A DNA stretch of 64,000 bases from Alkaliphilus transvaalensis ATCC 700919 (GCF_000621485.1 NZ_JHYF01000015.1:1-64000), one strand, 5' to 3'; positions 1-8,208 are shown, numbered from the stretch's first letter. Program-made: numbers and translations. The notes: generated from the sequence alone by a model not told the origin.

Positions 1-174
1 CAGATAGAAAAACGCACATTAGAGGAAACCGGGAGTTTTCATGGAAAAATGTTTCCTTATTTTACAATAAATAATAAACAGTATTTTTATAAGGATGAAA
101 TAGATGAGTGGTTAAGTGAAGTTGCAAGTAATAATAGAGAATATAACACAGTAAATGGGTGGATATTACATTAA
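1..174 (+). CDS. C-terminal end of excisionase/HTH-like protein (partial)
   Basis: An open frame enters from the left edge and ends at TAA 172-174, giving 57 residues. It contains PYFTINNKQYFYKDEIDEWL, which resembles the wing and last helix of the HTH_17 (excisionase/MerR-like) DNA-binding fold, where a K-x-D/E-x-I-x-x-W-L pattern is usual. The start and N-terminal half are outside the window. The next unit begins after the attC site at 322-468, so this is probably the last cassette gene before that site. DNA binding is an inference from the short C-terminal match only. Confidence 0.5.
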   Translation, partial: QIEKRTLEETGSFHGKMFPYFTINNKQYFYKDEIDEWLSEVASNNREYNTVNGWILH

Positions 175-277
175 AAAGTTGATAGTTTTTTTCTGATTAT
201 TATATAGAATTTACAAGAGAGCAAATCTATAATTATTTTACAAAAGTACAGCAAGGGATAAAAAAGCAAGCTTAAGG

Positions 278-296
278 GTGCGACGTCCGATCGCAC
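278..296 (+). repeat. Hairpin upstream of attC (cassette-end element)
   Basis: GTGCGA and TCGCAC flank a 7-nt loop, followed by CTCTGAGTCATAGG. The same layout with a changed stem recurs at 12527-12544, 11287-11301 and 22235-22253. No U-tract follows, so it is not a classical terminator. Confidence 0.5.
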
Positions 297-321
297 TCTG
301 AGTCATAGGGCATATGGCATC

Positions 322-468
322 GGAGAACAATACATTTGAATAAAGGTGCTGGTGGCACGTGTCAAGGGAAAAGTCAGAGTACCACACCATCTTACTGGGT
401 GCAAGCACCGCCAAGAGGCATGTCTTTGGGGTCCAGTTCGAAGGTGTCGCAAATGCAAGACGTTAGCA
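322..468 (+). repeat. attC-like site 1 (long type)
   Basis: The 5' box GGAGAAC is followed by the inner arm ACATTTG. The centre has the paired segments ACTGG/CCAGT and the apical hairpin GGTGC-AA-GCACC. The 3' side has GCAAATGC and the 3' box GTTAGCA at 462-468. Length is about 147 bp. Open frames across it (336-524) read through the structure and are not taken as genes. Confidence 0.8.
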
Positions 469-520
469 GAAATTCTATGCTAATTAGGTGTATGAATAGA
501 TTTAGTGAGGAGATAAAGAA

Positions 521-1627
521 ATGAAAAGCATAATAATCGGAAATGGTGTAATAATTCAATTTGGCGGGAGTAAATATTCAAATAAATCGATTATCAAAAG
601 AGCTTTAAAAAATATATCATCAGGGAATTTTCCTAAAGAAATATATCCAGTTGAATCTGGTATGGCAATAAAAATGTTTGCTAAAGAATTAAGATCAGTT
701 TTAGCAGGTGCTTATGATCAATATGTATATACAGATATTGAGAAACAATCATTAGGTCATATTAAAGCAAGATATAGTCAAGCTATTAAATACAAACCTG
801 AGGATATAGGATTAGAGGATTATTTTTTTATTGGAAGAGTGGTATGTAATAAGCTAGTTCCAGAACCTGAAATTAGAAAAGCATCAATTGAAGGTTTGTG
901 GTGTCCTTTTATAGATTCAATATACAATAATGGTGAGATTGAAACAGTACATTCTCAATTTACTAATGAATTCGTAAGTTTTTTACAATCGTTTGATAAT
1001 ATTTTCACTACGAATTATGACTCTAATATTGATTCTGTTGTAAAAATTGATGTACATCATTTACATGGTTCATTTAAGATGTTAAGTGATGTTTATAATC
1101 ATGAAAGCTTAAGAAATAAGCTTCCTGATGCACCAATTAAAATTGCTAGAGTTATTGAAGGCTACGAGCATTTATATAGTAATGCTATTTTGGATTTCTC
1201 TGGTGAAAATAAGAAATGGAAAATAAATATGGGTGAAAATGCTAATGTAGGTATTAGAAAGCTGGTATATGCCTATAAAACGAATCCAAAGGTAAAAGCA
1301 GATGTTGATTCTTGGGCACAAGAGGATAATAAGATTGTTCGACAAATGTATAATAGTGTTATTGCAAGTATTGAAAATCCTGAGGCAATTTTTGCAAATT
1401 ACTATGATTCTGAAAAACTAAGTACTATTGAAGGAGAATTTTCAATTTTAGGCCTATCTCCTAATAATGACCTTCATATATTCGAAGAAGTAATAGCAAA
1501 TGAAAAGGTAGAGAAGATTATATATTATTATCATAGGCAAGGCGATTTTTCAGGCATTCAAACACTTTTTAACAATAAAGAGATTGAATTTAAACCTTCA
1601 GCTAGTTTATGGGATGACTTTAAATAA
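521..1627 (+). CDS. SIR2/AbiH-like protein, candidate anti-phage cassette
   Basis: The 368-residue protein begins MKSIIIGNGVIIQFGG, like the nucleotide-binding start of AbiH/SIR2-like proteins. It then has IFTTNYD (about 161-167), HHLHGSF (about 179-185) and ILGLSPNND (about 309-317), the usual order of motifs in the SIR2_2/AbiH group. Proteins of this group occur in abortive-infection and NAD-depleting defence systems. That role here is inferred. The start ATG at 521 follows GAGGAG with good spacing. It is alone in its cassette between attC sites 322-468 and 1645-1707. No effector or partner gene is adjacent, so it would act alone or as a fused sensor-effector. Confidence 0.72.
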   Translation: MKSIIIGNGVIIQFGGSKYSNKSIIKRALKNISSGNFPKEIYPVESGMAIKMFAKELRSVLAGAYDQYVYTDIEKQSLGHIKARYSQAIKYKPEDIGLEDYFFIGRVVCNKLVPEPEIRKASIEGLWCPFIDSIYNNGEIETVHSQFTNEFVSFLQSFDNIFTTNYDSNIDSVVKIDVHHLHGSFKMLSDVYNHESLRNKLPDAPIKIARVIEGYEHLYSNAILDFSGENKKWKINMGENANVGIRKLVYAYKTNPKVKADVDSWAQEDNKIVRQMYNSVIASIENPEAIFANYYDSEKLSTIEGEFSILGLSPNNDLHIFEEVIANEKVEKIIYYYHRQGDFSGIQTLFNNKEIEFKPSASLWDDFK

Positions 1628-1644
1628 CTTCATATAGAACATCT

Positions 1645-1707
1645 GCTAACAGACAGTTACCAAAATGGCTGACAAACGCCACTTCGGTAACTGCCGAAAC
1701 GTTATAT
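1645..1707 (+). repeat. attC-like site 2 (short type)
   Basis: 5' box GCTAAC and 3' box GTTATAT bracket CAGTTACC/GGTAACTG and TGGC/GCCA pairs. At 63 bp it looks like a classical short attC. A close relative is at 4969-5032. The next 80 bp (1702-1790) resemble 18069-18150, so the two following cassettes share an origin. Confidence 0.8.
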
Positions 1708-1914
1708 GCCATCCTTGCCAAAGAAAGTTGAAGCATTGGGTAAAGTAGTGCTGAAAAGATGGTCACAATAGATGGAAAAAGTGCAGCAAAATTGCCTTTG
1801 ACATTGATTAAACTTTGGAACAATTACTAAAAGTTTTATTGTAAAATAGTACTATAGTTTGTGGTTGACAGGGAGATTAATATAGAGATGTCAGGATAGG
1901 ACTTAGATAATAGC

Positions 1915-2433
1915 TTATTCTACCCCAACAACAAATGTATAGGAAACTGAACCCGCTATATTAGAGTTCTTAAAATTAGACCATTGGGCAATGACTTCAT
2001 ATACATAATCACCTTGATCTACGGGAATTTTAAATTGATTGTTGCTTAGAGGAATTACTTTCGCTCTTATGTCATCCTTCCATAGATATAGGGTTAAGTC
2101 AGGCTGATCTTCTAATTGAATTGTTACTTTTGTTTCAGGGGGCAGAGTCATTGCCTCAAATGATTCTGCAATTTGATTTGGTGAAGCTGCATCCGCTATT
2201 ATGATTTTACCATTTTTCTCCCACTTAAAACCACCCGGCTCCATCTTCATGAGTGCGTCATTTGTTTGAATAAAGCCAACTATCTGAGGTGGGAAGTCTT
2301 CAGATAAGCCCAATATTTCAAGGGGAAATTTTTCTATATTTATATCCCCACCTTCAATCTTAGAATTTGTACAGCCTACTAAAAAAAGTAATAGCAATAC
2401 AATTATTATAAATATAATCCATGGGCATTTCAT
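1915..2433 (-). CDS. Lipoprotein of unknown function, inverted in the array
   Basis: The 172-residue product has a lipoprotein signal: MKCPW, a hydrophobic run, then the lipobox LVGC, with acylation expected at the cysteine near residue 22. The remainder is soluble and would sit on the outer face of the membrane. I do not recognise the family. ATG at 2433 is preferred over the GTG at 2442, because AAAGGAG lies 8 nt before the ATG and abuts the GTG. It is one of only three genes in the array that point left, so it is transcribed against its neighbours and must have its own promoter. Confidence 0.75.
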   Translation of the reverse strand: MKCPWIIFIIIVLLLLFLVGCTNSKIEGGDINIEKFPLEILGLSEDFPPQIVGFIQTNDALMKMEPGGFKWEKNGKIIIADAASPNQIAESFEAMTLPPETKVTIQLEDQPDLTLYLWKDDIRAKVIPLSNNQFKIPVDQGDYVYEVIAQWSNFKNSNIAGSVSYTFVVGVE

Positions 2434-2449
2434 TATATTCACTCCTTTT

Positions 2450-2760
2450 GATAATTTTTACTCCTTTATTCGCTTAGACGTTATAAGAAATAATAAGTTC
2501 CAAAGTTTGGTTAAACCATTAGACTATTGTGAATTTAACGTTAATAAGATTGACTTAAACGAGGACTCTCTGAGAAAAACATAGTTTAAAGCCTATAGAA
2601 TTTGATTCCATTTTGGAGTTGAATCTTTGTATATCACAAAAGGGTAGACGCAAAGACCTACCCCCTACCAAAGAATATAACACAGTATCTATTAAATGTG
2701 CTACTAGAGAGTTAGAAAAGAAGGCGTTTAGTGGTTATAGAAGCTGCAGAGCTAAAGGAC
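2450..2760. other. Non-coding stretch upstream of the inverted lipoprotein gene
   Basis: No convincing gene. A possible relic 3' box (GACGTTATAAG) lies at 2478-2488, which may mark an old cassette boundary. The rest is AT-rich and presumably holds the promoter of the leftward lipoprotein gene. Confidence 0.3.
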
Positions 2761-2765
2761 AGCAT

Positions 2766-2940
2766 ATATAACAAGCCATTCCCACAAGGGTGCAGCAAGC
2801 ATGGTTAAGAAGAGAGTCTCTGTAGGCACCGTCACGGAGCAAGATCAGACACCACACCTTCTCACTGGGAGCGGAGCTCCGCTAAGACGGTCTATCTTTT
2901 GGGTCCAGTTCAGGGACGTTGCAGACACAGAACCGTTAGC
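2766..2940 (+). repeat. attC-like site 3 (long type)
   Basis: 5' box ATATAAC at 2766-2772. The centre has ACTGG and CCAGT and the apical hairpin GGAGC-GGA-GCTCC. The 3' arm is GCAGACAC and the 3' box is GTTAGCGG from 2935. The 5' arm (CCATTCCC) matches the 3' arm poorly, so the halves may come from different sites. Confidence 0.7.
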
Positions 2941-3432
2941 GGAAATATTCTTAAAAGGTGTTGCTATCATAGAAAATTAGCTTTTATTAAGGACTTATTC
3001 ATTATAATAAATAGAATTTTTAGATGTAGGTACTGGACTAATGGCTATTTATAAATAATTATTAATCAAAATATGTTTATTAGGGTCAGATCTATAGAGT
3101 TTCGGCGGAAAAGATAGAATTAGTAAATAATAGAGTCCAGTTTATAGCTGGATTTTTATTTAAATGGTAAGTTCTTAAAACGTTCATTTTGTAAGATTAA
3201 GTATATAGAAATCGATGGTTTCTTATTATATGTTACTGTTAAAAGATAGGTTAAAAGTCATGGGTTTACTAGGGCCAAACTTAAGGGATACGCTAAATGC
3301 CAACAAGATTTAAAAAAATTGGTTGCTTTAAGCATAAATATAGAATTTAGGTTAGGTAAAAAAATATATTGTTTTTAATGAAAGGATAAAGGGACAGTTG
3401 TAGAGAATTTTATCAAGAATAAATCCGCTAAC
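2936..3432 (+). repeat. ORF-less cassette, master copy of a dispersed element
   Basis: This unit lies between two attC sites, starts TTAGCGG and ends CCGCTAAC, and has no credible reading frame. Its first 295 bp recur at 16402-16695 with few changes. Internal pieces recur at 17654-17810 and 17876-17921, and its tail recurs at 20799-20870 and about 32291-32342. It contains a terminator-like hairpin at 3134-3161. It could carry a small RNA or simply be a non-coding cassette. Nothing decides this here. Confidence 0.65.
3134..3161 (+). terminator. Terminator-like hairpin in the ORF-less cassette
   Basis: TCCAG, a 7-nt loop, CTGGA, then TTTTTATTT. The stem is only 5 bp but the U-tract is good. 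It is kept in the copies near 16600 and 17670. Confidence 0.5.
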
Positions 3433-3568
3433 AATGTGTTTCATTTGGTTAGGAGTATAGCTGGAAGGAAGGGTCAGTGACCACACCTTCTCACTGGGTG
3501 CAAGCACCGCCAAGGGGGAAGGTCAAAGGGGGCCAGTTCAAGGCGTCGCAAACACGGAGACGTTAGCT
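3426..3568 (+). repeat. attC-like site 4 (long type)
   Basis: 5' box GCTAAC (3427-3432), arm TGTGTTTC, ACTGG/CCAGT centre, apical hairpin GGTGC-AA-GCACC, arm GCAAACAC, 3' box GTTAGCT (3562-3568). This is one of the best preserved sites. Confidence 0.82.
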
Positions 3569-3606
3569 GAAATATATAAGGTTGATTTTTAGAAATGGAG
3601 GTTGAA

Positions 3607-4929
3607 ATGAAAGAACATAGAATTCAAAAAATAAATTCAAAACTAAAAAATTTGTTTCCAAGTGGAGATGTAAGCTGGTTATATTTAGGAAGTAAAGATT
3701 ATGCTGGGGCATATTATAAAAAGGTTGATTTTGATGGTGGACATATTTATTTAGTTAGTGGAAAACCTAGGTATCAAGTGAAAGTCTACCTAAGTTCGAC
3801 AGGACTTTGGGAACTGACTATATTACTAAAATTATTAGAATTTAGTTCGAGTGAAAAGAGAATCCTAGCAGTTCTTCAAGAAACTCTTGCTAGTAGCCTT
3901 AGTGAAAGTAACAACGAGCTTACACGTTTATCAAGTCGAATTGGTAGTTTTTATGCATTTGAAATTGTATTAATTAGTAGAATACTGAAAAAGACGATGA
4001 TTAATAGATTTTGGACGATAACGGAGATAACAGAGAATCTAAAAAATTTAACTTATAAAAGATATGAAGGGTCACCTGCTACATCAGGATTTATATATAC
4101 AAGTCAGCCTGAAAAGTATATAAAAGCCCTTGATTTAAGTAAAGTTGAATATGAAGAATTTGCTGATGAAGTGATTATGTCTGATGAGTATTTTAGCTCA
4201 CCTGCATCTTATAGATATGTTGATGGGAGGAATTCATTCTATCTAGTAAATAATTATGGAAATGTAATAGGGGTTATAAGAAATAAAAAAGCTTCTATGT
4301 TTTCGATTGTAGATAGATGTTCTGAGAAGATGTATAGTCATTTTGTTGATAAAATGCCAGGGAGAACATGGATTGGTTATGTTGGTCTTAACGATGACAT
4401 TAACATTGTAGTTGATAAGCATTCTTCATTTAAATGGTCTGATAATAATTGGTATGTAAGAGATAGATCAATTATTAAGAAATATTTAGTAGGATATGGT
4501 TGTGACGATGGTTTTGCTGACAATCTAGTTGACATTATTTATACTTTATCGGAGTTACGTCATGGAACTGTAATTTGTATACCTATTGAAAAATCTACAC
4601 CTCCGGTTATAGGGAAAATTGACACGAGTATAATTGGTGGAATGTTAAGAGATAAATTTGCCAGTCGAAAGTTCAGTGAGTTACTAGAAAGTAATCAAGC
4701 TATTGGATTATTAGCTTCGGATGGATTAACTACAATATCCCAATTGGGAACGATTATTAGCTGTGGAGATATTATAGATATAACAGCTGCTACAAAAGGA
4801 AAAGTAACTGGTGGTGGTCGTAGTCAAGCAGCATGTGCTGCTTCATATTATGGTTTGTCAATTAAAGTATCTGAGGATGGACCAATTTCGTTATTTTTAA
4901 ATGGTGATAAGATAATAGAAATGCATTAA
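3607..4929 (+). CDS. DisA_N-type diadenylate cyclase-like protein with N-terminal sensor region
   Basis: The 440-residue product ends in a domain resembling the DisA_N nucleotide cyclase fold that makes c-di-AMP: RHGT near 318, a DGL motif near 372, GGGRSQAA near 402, and VSEDGPISLF near 422-431. Known cyclases use DGA and RHR motifs. Here DGL and GGGR stand in their place, so activity or product is uncertain. About 300 residues precede this domain and could sense a ligand. ATG 3607 is chosen because GGAGG lies 5 nt before it; the ATG at 3595 overlaps that site. It sits alone between attC sites 4 and 5. Confidence 0.68.
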   Translation: MKEHRIQKINSKLKNLFPSGDVSWLYLGSKDYAGAYYKKVDFDGGHIYLVSGKPRYQVKVYLSSTGLWELTILLKLLEFSSSEKRILAVLQETLASSLSESNNELTRLSSRIGSFYAFEIVLISRILKKTMINRFWTITEITENLKNLTYKRYEGSPATSGFIYTSQPEKYIKALDLSKVEYEEFADEVIMSDEYFSSPASYRYVDGRNSFYLVNNYGNVIGVIRNKKASMFSIVDRCSEKMYSHFVDKMPGRTWIGYVGLNDDINIVVDKHSSFKWSDNNWYVRDRSIIKKYLVGYGCDDGFADNLVDIIYTLSELRHGTVICIPIEKSTPPVIGKIDTSIIGGMLRDKFASRKFSELLESNQAIGLLASDGLTTISQLGTIISCGDIIDITAATKGKVTGGGRSQAACAASYYGLSIKVSEDGPISLFLNGDKIIEMH

Positions 4930-4968
4930 TAATTACGAAGGGATTATAGGTTAAACCTTATATACATC

Positions 4969-5032
4969 AGCTAACAGATAATTACCAAAATGGCTGAGAA
5001 GCGCCACTTCGGTAACTGTCGTGACGTTATCT
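4969..5032 (+). repeat. attC-like site 5 (short type)
   Basis: GCTAAC at 4970-4975, TTACC/GGTAA and TGGC/GCCA pairs, 3' box GTTATCT from 5026. It is closely related to the site at 1645-1707. Confidence 0.8.
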
Positions 5033-5119
5033 GAAATGCGGTAAAAAAATGGATGCTTAACCTTGGAGGATAAAATACCATTTTTAGGATGAAATCAATA
5101 AAAGCGAGGTAAATCAATC

Positions 5120-5722
5120 ATGAAAAATTCAACCAACATATCAAAGTACAAACGATTAGCTCCAATATATGATATTATCTTTGGAAAATTTTTTATTAAG
5201 GGAAGAAAAAGAGCGATTAGTTTGTTAAATTTAAATCCTAATGATAAAATACTTATGGTAGGAGTAGGAACTGGTCAAGATATAAATCTGATTCCATTTC
5301 AGTGTTTAGTTACAGGAATTGATATTTCTGATGCTATGTTATCTAAGGCGAAAGAAAAGTCTAAAGATAGAAATGTAAATTTACTTAATATGAATGCTGA
5401 AAATTTAGAATTTGAGGATGAATCATTTGATTTTGCTATTCTTAATTTGGTGTTAAGTGTTGTAGAGAATCCTAGAGAAGCTATTTGTGAAGCTTTGAGA
5501 GTAATCAAAGATGGTGGTGAAATCTTAGTTTTTGATAAATTTATTGTGAAAAATAGAGTATCAATATTTAGAAAACTAATAAACAAAGCCACATCGATAA
5601 TAGGTACAGACATTAACCGTTGTTTTGAAGATATAACAGATGGATTACCAATTTACATTATTAAGGATGAACCATCTATGTTCAATGGGAATTATAGAAT
5701 AATCTTGCTCAAAAAAAATTGA
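5120..5722 (+). CDS. Class I SAM-dependent methyltransferase (UbiE/PmtA-like)
   Basis: The 200-residue protein has the Rossmann SAM-binding motif VGVGTG (about 47-52), an acidic strand end GIDIS, the NMNAENLEFEDESFD region (motif II) and RVIKDGG. This is the Methyltransf_11 layout. The N-terminal SKYKRLAPIYDIIFG is typical of UbiE and phosphatidylethanolamine methyltransferase-like enzymes, but the substrate cannot be told. AGCGAGG precedes the ATG weakly. The gene is alone between attC sites 5 and 6. Confidence 0.85.
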   Translation: MKNSTNISKYKRLAPIYDIIFGKFFIKGRKRAISLLNLNPNDKILMVGVGTGQDINLIPFQCLVTGIDISDAMLSKAKEKSKDRNVNLLNMNAENLEFEDESFDFAILNLVLSVVENPREAICEALRVIKDGGEILVFDKFIVKNRVSIFRKLINKATSIIGTDINRCFEDITDGLPIYIIKDEPSMFNGNYRIILLKKN

Positions 5723-5724
5723 AG

Positions 5725-5745
5725 GTGCCATGTCCATAGTGGCAA
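5725..5745 (+). repeat. Weak hairpin upstream of attC
   Basis: TGCCA and TGGCA around a 9-nt loop, just after the methyltransferase stop codon. The position is comparable to the hairpins at 278, 11287, 12527 and 22235. Confidence 0.3.
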
Positions 5746-5778
5746 AGGTGCCTAAGATTCATGAGTGCACCGCACATC

Positions 5779-5926
5779 AGAGAACAATACATTTGCATAA
5801 AGGTGCTAGAAGGGTTGTCTGGGGAAAGTTCAGCACCACACTCTTCTCACTGGGAGCGAAGCTCCACTAAGGGGTATTCCTATGGGGCCCAGTTCGAAGG
5901 CGCGGGAATGGCAGAGACCGTTATGT
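5779..5926 (+). repeat. attC-like site 6 (long type)
   Basis: 5' box GAGAAC (5780-5785), arm ACATTTGC, apical hairpin GGAGC-GAA-GCTCC, then GGAATGGC and 3' box GTTATGT from 5920. The 5' and 3' arms do not match each other, as at 2766-2940, so it looks like a hybrid site. Confidence 0.72.
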
Positions 5927-5979
5927 GTAAGGGCAATTTCGGGGTTGAATATAAAGTTTTATTATTTAGGAGATTGAAT

Positions 5980-6429
5980 ATGATGATTAAAGAATTAATT
6001 GCTGATTTGGATTGGGGTAAACCTAGAGAAATTCAAGAGAATGCAATAAGAAGACTTGAAGAAATTGATGATGAAGATATAGTATTATTGGCTAAACAGT
6101 CGAATGATATCTGTCACAAAGGCTGCTGGCAAAATGCTGCAGTTGTGTTGAAGTTAATAGGTTATCCTCGAATTAAGCCGGTTTTACCCTACATTATGCA
6201 ATGGTTCCAAGATATAAATTGGCCTGGGGTTTATACAATCATAGAAATTTTACGTGATGCCGAACCGCTTGAATTGATACCTTATATAGAAGAAGCTTCA
6301 AAAAGAGCAATAATAGATAAGGATGGATTGTGGGCACTTGGTATTGTCTTCTTGCTAGAAAAGTTAGAGCTAAACCATAGAATAAACAGCGATTTATATA
6401 ATCAATTGGTTTGCTTATCCAATGAGTAA
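5980..6429 (+). CDS. DUF5071-like protein
   Basis: The 149-residue soluble helical protein carries PVLPYIMQWFQDINWPG, the recognisable core of the DUF5071 family, which looks HEAT-repeat-like. Function is unknown. The frame is open upstream through the attC site, but TTAGGAG at 5966-5972 followed by ATG at 5980 gives the natural start. Single cassette between attC sites 6 and 7. Confidence 0.78.
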   Translation: MMIKELIADLDWGKPREIQENAIRRLEEIDDEDIVLLAKQSNDICHKGCWQNAAVVLKLIGYPRIKPVLPYIMQWFQDINWPGVYTIIEILRDAEPLELIPYIEEASKRAIIDKDGLWALGIVFLLEKLELNHRINSDLYNQLVCLSNE

Positions 6430-6473
6430 ATCTGGTAGTCGATATTAAGCATTGCTTTGGGGGTTGTCACTAC

Positions 6474-6648
6474 ATATAACATGACCATCCCCACAGCGGG
6501 GCAAGAAGGACCGTCATGAAGCAAGTCTCTGTATTAACCGTAATGGAGCGAGGTCAACACCACATCTTCTCACTAGGTGCAAGCACCGCCAAGGAGTATC
6601 CTTTGGGGTCCAGTTCGAAGGCGTCAGGAATGGCAGGAACGTTAGACG
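6474..6648 (+). repeat. attC-like site 7 (long type, 175 bp)
   Basis: 5' box ATATAAC, arm CCATCCCCAC, centre with apical hairpin GGTGC-AA-GCACC, then GGAATGG and the 3' box GTTAGAC (6641-6647). The 5' half has an extra block shared with 2770-2840. Confidence 0.72.
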
Positions 6649-6724
6649 ACAAACTATATTGAAATTGATTATATATCTATATTTTGATATAATATGCATA
6701 TAATAAAAACAGGAGGTGCATATT

Positions 6725-6994
6725 ATGCCATCAATAAGACCTAGTTCTGATTTAAGAAACAATTATAATGAAATATCTAAATTTTGCAACGAGTACAATG
6801 AGCCTGTATATATAACAAAGAATGGGAAAGGTGATTTAGTAGTAATGAGTATTGAAACATATGAGCGACTTGTAGATAAATTTGAACTATATAAACTATT
6901 AGAAGAAGGAATGGAATCTATGGAAAAGAAAAGAGTAAGACCATTCACAAAAGCTATAGAAGATATTAGGGAAGGCCTAAAAAGTGAAAAGTAA
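6725..6994 (+). CDS. Phd/YefM-family antitoxin
   Basis: The 89-residue protein has the Phd/YefM pattern: SSDLRNNYNEISKFCNEY, then EPVYITKNGKGDLVVMS, then an acidic tail for toxin binding. Family members bind their own operator and neutralise a RelE/ParE toxin. ATG 6725 is 8 nt from AGGAGG, while the GTG at 6716 overlaps that site. A TATAAT-like box lies just upstream (about 6688). The toxin reading frame overlaps the last codons. That toxin is frameshifted, so the antitoxin may now be an orphan. Confidence 0.88.
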   Translation: MPSIRPSSDLRNNYNEISKFCNEYNEPVYITKNGKGDLVVMSIETYERLVDKFELYKLLEEGMESMEKKRVRPFTKAIEDIREGLKSEK

Positions 6995-7303
6995 TAATTA
7001 TAGTATAGAAATTACTGAACCTGCGGAAGCTGACTTACATCATATAGCAAATTACATTGCAAAAGAGCTATTAGAACCAGAACTAGCATTGAAAGTACTA
7101 AATACTATTAAAAGGCAGTTCTTAGTCTAGAAGAAATGCCTTTTCCACATGCGTTAGTAAAAGACAATCGACTGTGTCAATTAGGAATTAGACAAGTAAT
7201 TGTTGATAATTACATAATATTTTATGTCATTAGAGAAAAGAAAAAACTAGTAACGATAATTAGAATTCTCTATAGCAGAAGAGACTGGATAAATCTATTG
7301 TAA
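6984..7303 (+). pseudogene. RelE/ParE-family toxin, frameshifted
   Basis: The frame opens at GTG 6984 inside the antitoxin gene and encodes a typical ParE/RelE start (ITEPAEADLHHIANYI). It then hits a stop at about 7128. Continuing one frame over from the A-run at 7110-7113 restores SLEEMPFPHALVKD, RQVIVDNYIIFYVI and IIRILYSRRDW, the rest of the family fold, up to TAA 7301-7303. One A appears to be missing from the run. It could be a real inactivation or a base-calling error in a homopolymer. Confidence 0.8.
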
Positions 7304-7370
7304 AAGTTGTTGAAAAATACATAAATAAAGCTTAAACTACTTGTAGCGTTTATTTGTGCGTAAAGTTCGC

Positions 7371-7523
7371 CGTCTAATAATGTGTTTGCACAAGGGTGCG
7401 GGCGGGCACGTTTTAGGGAAAGGTTAGCGCACCACATCCCTTCACCGGAAACGAAGTTCCGTCAAGACGGTCTATCTTTGGGGTCCAGCTCGGAAGGCGT
7501 CGCAAACACGGAGACGTTCTACG
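7371..7523 (+). repeat. attC-like site 8 (long type)
   Basis: 5' box GTCTAAT (7372-7378; AAT replaces AAC), arm TGTGTTTGC, apical hairpin GGAAAC-GAA-GTTCC, arm GCAAACAC, 3' box GTTCTAC (7516-7522). Confidence 0.78.
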
Positions 7524-7617
7524 CAATATATAACTAAAGATAGCAACTTACTAATATAAGTCTTGATATAAAAAGATATTACAATGATTTGTAAAATATA
7601 TTGGAAGAGGAGATCAT

Positions 7618-7986
7618 ATGAAAAAGAATTATTTTTTAATTTTTATTATTATTGTTTCAATTTCTTTAATTGGTTGTAATAAGCAGGTGTTTGATGGTAG
7701 TAGAACAAGTAATGATAAACAATTTTTGTTGGAGTATGATATTTTAAATGATACAAAAACTCATAATATACAATTAGAAGAAGGGGATATTATAGCTGTT
7801 TTCATAGAAAATATTTCAGGTCGTCTGGATATAACTGTTGCTGATGTTGATGGTACAGAAATATATAGAGGTAATAATGCTTCTTCGGGAAAATTCAATC
7901 TTACTATACCCAAAACAAACACTTATACATTTATAGTTATAGGTAAAAAAGCAAAAGGAAGTGTAGGTTTTATGGTAACTGAGTAG
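7618..7986 (+). CDS. Small lipoprotein of unknown function
   Basis: The 122-residue product has a clear lipoprotein signal with the lipobox LIGC (cysteine near residue 20). The mature part is beta-rich, with alternating hydrophobic segments (IIAVFIENISGRLDITVAD, YTFIVIGKKAKGSVGFMV), perhaps a jelly-roll or Ig-like fold. GAGGAG lies 5 nt before the ATG. Single cassette. No family recognised. Confidence 0.8.
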   Translation: MKKNYFLIFIIIVSISLIGCNKQVFDGSRTSNDKQFLLEYDILNDTKTHNIQLEEGDIIAVFIENISGRLDITVADVDGTEIYRGNNASSGKFNLTIPKTNTYTFIVIGKKAKGSVGFMVTE

Positions 7987-8058
7987 ATTAATTATCTACT
8001 AATAAAGAAGTATTAAAGGTTATGGTGGTATTTTACTACAGTAATGATATTGTACTGC

Positions 8059-8208
8059 GTAGGACAATGTGTTTATGGCAAGGGTGCGGGCGGGCACATG
8101 TTAAGGGCAGGGTCAGAGCACCACGCCTTCTCACTGGGTGCGAGCACCGCTAAGGGGCATTCCTTTAGGGTCCAGTTCGAAGGTGTCGCAAATCCGAGAC
8201 GTTCTCCG
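8059..8208 (+). repeat. attC-like site 9 (long type)
   Basis: 5' box TAGGAC, arm TGTGTTTATG, apical hairpin GGTGC-GA-GCACC, ACTGG/CCAGT centre, arm GCAAATCC, 3' box GTTCTCC (8201-8207). The next cassette opens TTCTCCGAAACCATACG, shared with the start at 12027. Confidence 0.78.

Noticed and set aside
336-524. 62-codon frame over the first attC
   Set aside because: It lies inside the attC structure and has no ribosome site. Similar frames appear in other attC copies by chance of sequence.
2936-3432. Group II intron or insertion sequence
   Set aside because: No reverse transcriptase or transposase, no domain V-like hairpin, no terminal inverted repeats with target duplications.
5761-5979. N-terminal extension of the DUF5071-like protein
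   Set aside because: The extension translates the attC; AGGAG before ATG 5980 is the real start. The same applies upstream of 10729.
6514-6762. Leftward 82-codon frame
   Set aside because: It reads the attC on the minus strand and runs into the antitoxin promoter; no ribosome site.
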